A stretch of DNA of 64,000 bases from Nakamurella alba (GTDB lineage Bacteria; Actinomycetota; Actinomycetes; Mycobacteriales; Nakamurellaceae): the NCBI RefSeq assembly GCF_009707545.1, contig NZ_WLYK01000011.1, positions 186,001-250,000 on the forward strand, written 5' to 3'. Shown in pieces: positions 58,570 through 64,000 of this stretch. The notes beneath the pieces are model-generated. The model was not told where the DNA came from, did not search any database, and saw only the letters and a list, made by a program, of their open reading frames with translations. Within the stretch, counting starts at the first letter, position 1; each line of letters begins with the position of its first letter. The translations under genes and the position numbers were made by a program.

Positions 58570-59928
58570 ATGCAGCGGCGGATCCTGGGTCTGGAGACCG
58601 AGTTCGGCATCACGTGCACCTTCCACGGGCAGCGCAGGCTGTCCCCGGACGAGGTGGCGCGCTACCTGTTCCGGCGCGTGGTGTCCTGGGGAAGGTCGTC
58701 GAACGTCTTCCTGCGCAACGGATCCCGGCTCTACCTCGACGTCGGATCGCACCCGGAGTATGCCACCGCGGAGTGCGACGACCTGCTGACGCTGATCGCG
58801 CACGACAAGGCGGGGGAGCGGATCCTGCAGGATCTGGTCGTCGACGCCGAGGCGCGGCTGGCCGAGGAGGGCATCGGCGGCGACATCTACCTGTTCAAGA
58901 ACAACACCGACTCGGCCGGCAACTCGTACGGCTGCCACGAGAACTTCCTGATCGCCCGGGCGGGGGAGTTCTCCCGGATCGCCGACGGGCTGATCCCGTT
59001 CCTGGTGACCCGGCAGCTGATCGCCGGCGCCGGCAAGGTGCTGCAGTCCCCGCGCGGCGCGTCCTACTGCCTGTCGCAGCGGGCGGATCACATCTGGGAG
59101 GGCGTCTCCAGCGCCACCACCCGGTCCCGGCCGATCATCAACACCCGGGACGAGCCGCACGCGGACGCCGAGCGGTACCGCCGGCTGCACGTGATCGTCG
59201 GCGACTCGAACATGAGCCAGACCACGACGCTGCTCAAGGTCGGCAGCGCCGCGCTGGTGCTGGAGATGATCGAGGCCGGGGTGCAGCTGCGCGACCTGAC
59301 CTTCGACAACCCGATCCGGGCGATCCGGGAGATCAGCCACGACATCACCGGCCGGCGCCCGGTCCGGCTGGCCGGCGGCGGCGAGATCTCCGCGCTGGAC
59401 GCGCAGATGGAGTACTACTCCAAGGCCGCCGACTACGTCGCCCGGCGCGGTACCGACCCGGTGTCCGAGCAGGTGCTCGATCTGTGGGCGCGCACGCTCA
59501 AGGGGGTCGAGTCCGACGACCTGTCGGCGGTGGACACCGAGATCGACTGGGTCATCAAGAAGAAACTGATCGACTCGTACAGCGCCAAGCACGGGCTGGA
59601 GCTGGCCGACCCGCGGATCGCGCAGATCGACCTGACCTACCACGACGTCCGGCCCGGCCGCGGGCTGCACTCGCTGCTGGTCAACCGTGGCCGCGCGGCC
59701 ACGGTGGTGTCCGACGAGCAGATCCAGGAGGCCACCACCCTCCCGCCGCAGACCACCCGGGCGAAGCTGCGCGGCGAGTTCGTGGCGAAGGCGCAGGACG
59801 CCGGCCGCGACTACACCGTCGACTGGGTGCACCTCAAGCTCAACGACCAGGCCCAGCGCACCGTGCTGCTCAAGGACCCGTTCAAGGCCGAGGACGAGCG
59901 CGTCGCCAAACTCCTCGACACCCTCTGA
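58570..59928 (+). CDS. pafA: Pup-protein ligase
   Basis: The 452-residue protein is the PafA branch of the Pup ligase family: [57 protein letters not shown] and [20 protein letters not shown], without the Dop loop. The C-terminal domain ends VAKLLDTL. It uses ATP to link the Pup glutamate to substrate lysines. ATG 58570 lies 7 nt after TACAGT, so the mRNA is probably leaderless. Confidence 0.98.
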   Translation: MQRRILGLETEFGITCTFHGQRRLSPDEVARYLFRRVVSWGRSSNVFLRNGSRLYLDVGSHPEYATAECDDLLTLIAHDKAGERILQDLVVDAEARLAEEGIGGDIYLFKNNTDSAGNSYGCHENFLIARAGEFSRIADGLIPFLVTRQLIAGAGKVLQSPRGASYCLSQRADHIWEGVSSATTRSRPIINTRDEPHADAERYRRLHVIVGDSNMSQTTTLLKVGSAALVLEMIEAGVQLRDLTFDNPIRAIREISHDITGRRPVRLAGGGEISALDAQMEYYSKAADYVARRGTDPVSEQVLDLWARTLKGVESDDLSAVDTEIDWVIKKKLIDSYSAKHGLELADPRIAQIDLTYHDVRPGRGLHSLLVNRGRAATVVSDEQIQEATTLPPQTTRAKLRGEFVAKAQDAGRDYTVDWVHLKLNDQAQRTVLLKDPFKAEDERVAKLLDTL

Positions 59929-59952
59929 CCGACTGCACCCCACCCCGCCCCG

Positions 59953-60053
59953 CGCGAGGATCAAGATCCTCGACGCGTGTGAAGGTGCAGTCTTTGGGAC
60001 GGGTGGGACAGGAGTCGACAACTTCACACGCGCCGTGGATCTTGATCCTCGCG
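59953..60053. repeat. 101-bp palindromic element between pafA and pafB
   Basis: Arms of 32 nt (59953-59984 and 60022-60053) are inverted copies with three mismatches around a 37-nt loop. Each arm starts CGCGAGGATCAAGATCC and ends CGCGTGTGAAG (or its complement) and itself contains the palindrome GGATCAAGATCC. Confidence 0.85.
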
Positions 60054-60132
60054 GGGACCCGGGCGCGGCGCGTTCACCGGAAGCGGACAGATGTGCGACG
60101 CCCGGCGACCGGCCTGTGAAAAGCTGGACGGC

Positions 60133-61131
60133 GTGGCGACGGCGAAGGCGGAACGACTGCTGAACCTGGTCATCGCATTGGTGAACGCGCCGCGCTTCCG
60201 CTCGGCTGCCTGGATCCGGGAGCGGGTGGCCGGGTATGCCGACGCACCCACCGAGGAGGCGTTCTTCCGCACCTTCGAGCGGGACAAGACCGAACTCCGC
60301 GACATGGGCATCCCGCTGCAGACCTCCGGCGAGGGCGCCGACGCCGACGGCACCGTCGGCTACCGGATCCCACCGGGCGAGTTCGCCCTCCCACCCATGG
60401 GTTTCACCCCCGCCGAGACGGCGGCACTCGGTCTGGCGTCCCGGCTGTGGGAGACCACGGCGCTGTCCTCGGCCGGTTCCGGGGCACTCCGGAAGATCCG
60501 CGACGCCGTCCCCGCCGACCAGGAGGCGGCGGAGGCGGTCGACACCGCCGCCCGGTCCGCCGCCGGCCTGCTGCAGCCGCGGGTGCGCACCAGCGACCCG
60601 TCGTTCACCCCGCTGTTCGACGCGGTCAAGGCCCGCCGCGCCGTCGCCTTCGACTACCGCAAGCAGCCCGGCGAGCCGGCAGAGGCGCGGGCGGTGCAGC
60701 CGTGGGGGCTGGTGTCCTTCCGCGGCCGCTGGTACCTGGTCGGGTTCGACACCGGCCGCGGCGGGCAGCGCACCTTCCGGCTGTCCCGGATCGCCGGCCA
60801 GGTGAGCACCGTTGGCCGGGCCGGCGCGGTCCGGATCCCCGAGAACGTCGACCTGCTGGCCACCGTCGCGCGGAACGTCGAGGCGCCGGTGCGGCGCACC
60901 GCCACGCTGTTGGTCCGGCCCGGCCGGGCGGCCGGGCTGCGGCGCGACGGCAACCCGCTGCCGGACGCGCCGGAGGGCTGGGACCGGGTGCAGGTGCCGG
61001 TCCGGCACCTCTGGGACACCGCCCGCATGGTTGCCGGCCACGGCCCGGACGTCCGGGTCGAGGAGCCGCCGGACCTGCGGGACGCGGTGGTGCGGGTGCT
61101 CACCGACGTCGCTGGGAGGACCGCCGGATGA
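60133..61131 (+). CDS. pafB: PafB, WYL-domain transcriptional activator subunit
   Basis: The 332-residue protein has an N-terminal winged helix (AERLLNLVIALVNAPRFRSAAWIRERVAG, EEAFFRTFERDKTELRDMGIPL) and a WYL domain (about 165-245) with RRAVAFDYRK, AVQPWGLVSFRGRWYLVGFD and FRLSRIAG. A WCX-like C-terminal region follows. With PafC it forms the PafBC activator of the mycobacterial-type DNA-damage response. GTG 60133 is the likely start. The stop overlaps pafC (ATGA). Confidence 0.95.
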   Translation: MATAKAERLLNLVIALVNAPRFRSAAWIRERVAGYADAPTEEAFFRTFERDKTELRDMGIPLQTSGEGADADGTVGYRIPPGEFALPPMGFTPAETAALGLASRLWETTALSSAGSGALRKIRDAVPADQEAAEAVDTAARSAAGLLQPRVRTSDPSFTPLFDAVKARRAVAFDYRKQPGEPAEARAVQPWGLVSFRGRWYLVGFDTGRGGQRTFRLSRIAGQVSTVGRAGAVRIPENVDLLATVARNVEAPVRRTATLLVRPGRAAGLRRDGNPLPDAPEGWDRVQVPVRHLWDTARMVAGHGPDVRVEEPPDLRDAVVRVLTDVAGRTAG

Positions 61132-62075
61132 GCGAGACCGCATCGGCCCGGCTGACCCGGGTGCTGGCGATGGTGCCGTACATCTCCCGCCGGCCCGGTG
61201 TCACGCTCTCCGAGCTGGCCGCGGAGTTCGGTGTGCCGCAACGGCAGATCGAGGCCGACCTGGACCTGCTGATGGTCTGCGGCCTGCCCGGCTACTACCC
61301 GGACGACCTGATCGACGTCGTGCTGGACGAGGACGGCGGCACCGTGTCGATCACCTTCGACGCCGGGATCGAGCGCCCGGTCCGGTTCTCCGCCGACGAG
61401 GCCGTCGCGCTCACCGTGGCCCTGCAGGCGCTCGCCGACCTGCCCGGGCTGGTCGACGACGACGCCGTCCGCTCCGCGCTGGCCAAGCTGGAGCGGCTGG
61501 GCGCCGTCGCGGGGGAGAACCTGCGGGTTGCCGCGGCCTCGCCCGCCCCGGCGCTGGCCGAGGTCCGGCGGGCCGTCGACGAGAGCCGGCAGCTGTGGAT
61601 CCGCTACTACACCGCCTCCCGGGACGCGGTCAGCGAGCGCACGGTCGACCCGATGCGGCTGCTGGTCACCGACGGGCAGGTGTACCTGGAGGGCTGGTGC
61701 CACCTGGCCGGGGCGGTCCGGCACTTCCGGGTGGACCGGATCGACGAGGTCCGGGTGCTGGACGAGCCGGCGCAGGCCCAGCTCTGGGTCGACTCCGACG
61801 TGCCCGAGCAGATGTTCCATCCGCACCCGTCACAGCCCACGGTGACCCTGGACCTCGGTCCGGCCGCCCGCTGGGTCGCCGAGTACTACCAGGTCGAGGA
61901 CGTGCAGGAGCTCGACGACCCGACCTGGACCCGGGTGCGGCTGCGGGCCGGCGGCGACGACTGGATCATCCGGCTGGTGATGTCCCTCGGCGACGGCGCC
62001 CGGATCGTGGACCGGCCGGACCTGGTCGAGACCATCCACCGGCGTGCGGAAGAGGCCCTTGCCGCCTATCGCTGA
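61128..62075 (+). CDS. pafC: PafC, WYL-domain transcriptional activator subunit
   Basis: The 315-residue paralogue of PafB has a winged helix (TRVLAMVPYISRRPGVTLSELAAEFGV, QIEADLDLLMVCGLPGY) and a WYL domain (RRAVDESRQLWIRYYTASRD, MRLLVTDGQVYLEGWCHLAG, HFRVDRIDEV). The WCX region ends LVETIHRRAEEAL. In this subunit the WYL Trp/Tyr positions read VYLEGW, as is usual for PafC. Start ATG 61128 overlaps the pafB stop, giving equal production of both partners. Confidence 0.95.
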   Translation: MSETASARLTRVLAMVPYISRRPGVTLSELAAEFGVPQRQIEADLDLLMVCGLPGYYPDDLIDVVLDEDGGTVSITFDAGIERPVRFSADEAVALTVALQALADLPGLVDDDAVRSALAKLERLGAVAGENLRVAAASPAPALAEVRRAVDESRQLWIRYYTASRDAVSERTVDPMRLLVTDGQVYLEGWCHLAGAVRHFRVDRIDEVRVLDEPAQAQLWVDSDVPEQMFHPHPSQPTVTLDLGPAARWVAEYYQVEDVQELDDPTWTRVRLRAGGDDWIIRLVMSLGDGARIVDRPDLVETIHRRAEEALAAYR

Positions 62076-62300
62076 GCCGCGGTCGCCCACCACCGCCGAC
62101 GCCGGGCTGTCGGACAATCGCGGGCCCGTGTGGCGGCGGGGGACCCGAGGAATTCCCGTGCGGACCGGTCCCCGGGGCTGTGAGGTCCGAACGGACAGTG
62201 AGGGATGCGCCGGGTCGGTCAGTACGATCGAGGCGGCGCGGGGGTCGGACCCGGTGCCGCACCTGGTGTCGGGAACAGCGGTCGGAAGGGAGCGGGCTCG
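62076..62300. other. Gap between pafC and tatC without tatA
   Basis: In many actinobacteria tatA lies here. These 225 bases contain no frame with a TatA-like membrane helix followed by an amphipathic helix. A possible -10 TACGAT (62223-62228) for tatC is present. Confidence 0.6.
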
Positions 62301-63284
62301 GTGAAGATGCCGTTCCGCCGCAAGGGAGAGCGCTCGGCCGACGGGTCGATGTCGCTGATGGAGCACCTGTACGAGCTCCGCCGCCGGCTGTTCTTCGCGG
62401 TCCTCGGGCTCTTCCTGGGCACCGTGGTCGGGTTCATCTGGTACACGGTCAAGATCCCGGCGTTGGGCATCCCCAGCCTCGGCGACATCATGATCCACCC
62501 GTACTGCGCGGTCCCGGCGGAGTACCGGAACGTCACCGGCGACGGCACCTCCTGCCAGCTGGTGGCGATCACCCCGTTCAGCTTCCTGCAGGTCCGGCTG
62601 AAGGCCGCGCTGCTGGTCGGTTCGATCATCTCCTCGCCGATCTGGCTCTACCAGCTGTGGGCGTTCGTCACGCCCGCGCTGTACTCCAAGGAGCGCAAGT
62701 TCGCCGTCAGCTTCGTCTCGATGGGCGGCTTCCTGTTCTTCGCCGGCTCCGCCCTGGCCTACGTCGTCATCGGCGAGGGCCTGAAGGTGCTGCTCAGCTT
62801 CGCTGGTGAGGACGGCGTCGCGCAGCTCACCCCGGACAGCTACTTCTCGTTCCTGATCGCCATGCTGATCATCTTCGGGCTGTCGTTCGAGGTGCCGCTG
62901 CTGCTGGTGATGCTGAACTTCGCCGGTGTGCTCAAGGGCGCGAAGCTGGCGCAGGCGCGGCGGTACGCATTCTTCGGGATGGTCGTGCTTGCCGGGCTGG
63001 TCGTCCCCGGCAACGACCCGATCACCATGCTGGCGCTGGCGATCTCGCTGTGCATCCTCTACGAGCTCGCCGTGCAGGTCTCGAAGTTCCACGACAAGCG
63101 CAAGGCCAAGCGGCTGGCGGTCGAGGGCTTCGGGGAGCTGTCGGACGACGAGGCCTCGCCCTCGCCGATCGCCGCCGGTGCCCCCGAGGCGAGCTCGGCC
63201 GCGTCGGTGACCGGTGCCTCCCCAACCCCGACGGCGACACCGCTGCGGGCCGACCACCGACTGGACGACGGCGACGCCACCTGA
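62301..63284 (+). CDS. tatC: Sec-independent protein translocase subunit TatC
   Basis: The 327-residue protein begins with a cytoplasmic SLMEHLYELRRRLFFAVLG motif, the hallmark of TatC that receives twin-arginine signals. It has six membrane helices, including TPFSFLQVRLKAALLVGSII and the conserved SPIWLYQLWAFVTPALYSKERK segment. The C-terminal tail of about 70 residues is Ala/Ser/Pro-rich. It forms the receptor core of the Tat pathway. GTG 62301 has GGGAG 8 nt upstream. Confidence 0.96.
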   Translation: MKMPFRRKGERSADGSMSLMEHLYELRRRLFFAVLGLFLGTVVGFIWYTVKIPALGIPSLGDIMIHPYCAVPAEYRNVTGDGTSCQLVAITPFSFLQVRLKAALLVGSIISSPIWLYQLWAFVTPALYSKERKFAVSFVSMGGFLFFAGSALAYVVIGEGLKVLLSFAGEDGVAQLTPDSYFSFLIAMLIIFGLSFEVPLLLVMLNFAGVLKGAKLAQARRYAFFGMVVLAGLVVPGNDPITMLALAISLCILYELAVQVSKFHDKRKAKRLAVEGFGELSDDEASPSPIAAGAPEASSAASVTGASPTPTATPLRADHRLDDGDAT

Positions 63285-63338
63285 CCCGTCGCACCCCGGT
63301 GCGGCGGGGTGCCGGCCTACGTGTGGAACCCTGGAGGG

Positions 63339-64000
63339 GTGAGCACGTTCGGGCGGGACCTCTCCGTCGATCCTGATCCGGTCGGTCCCGATCAGGTGGA
63401 GGAGGAACTCTCCCCGGCCGAGCGCTACGCGCGGTCCCGGGAGCGTGCCGCCACCCCGCACCTCACCGAGTTCGTCGCGACCCGGCCGTTCCGCCTCGAC
63501 GACTTCCAGCTGCAGGCCTGCACCGCGCTGGAGTCCGGGCAGGGTGTGCTGGTGTGCGCGCCGACCGGGGCCGGCAAGACGGTGGTCGGCGAGTTCGCGG
63601 TGCACCGGGCGCTGCGCACCGGCGGGAAGTGCTTCTACACCACCCCGATCAAGGCGCTGTCCAACCAGAAGTTCCAGGACCTGATCGCCGAGTACGGCGC
63701 CGACACGGTCGGCCTGCTCACCGGCGACACCTCGATCAACTCGCACGCCGACGTCGTCGTGATGACCACCGAGGTATTGCGCAACATGCTCTACGCCGGG
63801 TCCCCGGACCTGCACGGGCTGACCGCCGTGGTGATGGACGAGATCCACTACCTGGCGGACAAGTTCCGCGGCGCGGTGTGGGAGGAGGTGATCCTGCAGC
63901 TGCCGGAGGAGGTACAGGTCGTCGGGCTGTCGGCGACGGTGTCCAACGCCGAGGAGTTCGGTGCCTGGCTGCAGGCGGTCCGCGGGCACACCACCGTCGT
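63339..64000 (+). CDS. helY: HelY/Mtr4-like DEAD/DEAH-box helicase, C-terminus cut by window edge
   Basis: The first 220 codons are present. FRLDDFQLQACTALESGQGVLVCAPTGAGKT (Q-like region and motif I, in parts), TTPIKALSNQKF (Ia), LLTGDTSIN, MDEIHYLAD (motif II, DEIH) and LSATVSN (motif III) identify a Ski2/Mtr4-like RNA helicase. HelY follows tatC in mycobacteria, so position and sequence agree. GTG 63339 overlaps a GGAGGGG sequence. Confidence 0.93.
   Translation, partial: MSTFGRDLSVDPDPVGPDQVEEELSPAERYARSRERAATPHLTEFVATRPFRLDDFQLQACTALESGQGVLVCAPTGAGKTVVGEFAVHRALRTGGKCFYTTPIKALSNQKFQDLIAEYGADTVGLLTGDTSINSHADVVVMTTEVLRNMLYAGSPDLHGLTAVVMDEIHYLADKFRGAVWEEVILQLPEEVQVVGLSATVSNAEEFGAWLQAVRGHTTV

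Overview
The window is a 64 kb piece of a very GC-rich actinobacterial chromosome. The evidence is the complete Pup-proteasome pathway (arc/mpa, dop, pup, prcB, prcA, pafA, pafB, pafC), frequent GTG starts, and many leaderless genes whose start codon lies 7-8 nt after a -10 hexamer. The order hisE-hisG / recB-like / trmI / arc / dop-pup-prcBA ... pafABC-tatC-helY matches the conserved mycobacterial neighbourhood. The absence of any mycobacterial signature and the style of the accessory genes suggest a Frankineae/Nakamurella-like actinomycete, but the genus is an inference. No rRNA, tRNA, CRISPR array or intact transposase gene was found.

Layout. 1-4.5 kb: an edge-truncated FtsX-like permease, a CGNR zinc-finger regulator converging on and overlapping an EamA transporter, and a PaaI-like thioesterase. 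4.6-16.4 kb: housekeeping and repair (polA, rpsA, coaE, uvrB) with an ASCH-like protein, a methyltransferase, a lipoprotein, a decayed MmyB-type regulator and a 65-residue orphan. 16.5-27.1 kb: metabolic and transport genes, including a remarkable single-chain fusion of an extracytoplasmic S15-type hydrolase to an ABC ATPase with its permease downstream, an S9 peptidase, a DHA2 efflux pump, an MBL hydrolase and a Gfo/Idh oxidoreductase. 27.2-36.3 kb: uvrA, hisE-hisG, a thioesterase with a RecB-like exonuclease, an M50 intramembrane protease and trmI. 36.5-45.4 kb: a membrane protein, arc, a Ser/Thr kinase, dop, pup, prcB and prcA. 45.5-55.4 kb: an accessory island of two signal-peptide-less subtilases, a sigma-70-family factor, an acidic partner protein and two TPR-CHAT proteins. 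55.7-58.2 kb: a CNNM pair. 58.6-64 kb: pafA, pafB-pafC, tatC (without tatA) and the start of helY.

Two things stand out. First, the tightly overlapped S8-S8-sigma-CHAT-CHAT island inserted between prcA and pafA looks like a cytoplasmic protease/caspase-like signalling cassette with its own transcription factor. All catalytic residues are present, and one subtilase carries three 13-residue repeats just before its catalytic core. Second, polA, uvrB, uvrA, the RecB-like exonuclease and the DHA2 pump share a promoter of the form CTGTCGGNN-N8-(T/C)ANNNT, the RecA-NDp type activated by PafBC; arc has a weaker match. Since pafBC lies in the same window, the regulator and much of a probable DNA-damage regulon can be read directly here.

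The intergenic DNA is rich in small repeats: a 47-bp hairpin element in three copies, a 171-bp MITE-like element that supplies a stop codon to a CNNM gene, a 101-bp palindromic element between pafA and pafB, and two cases where the 3' end of a gene (polA and a membrane protein) has been tandemly duplicated past its stop codon.
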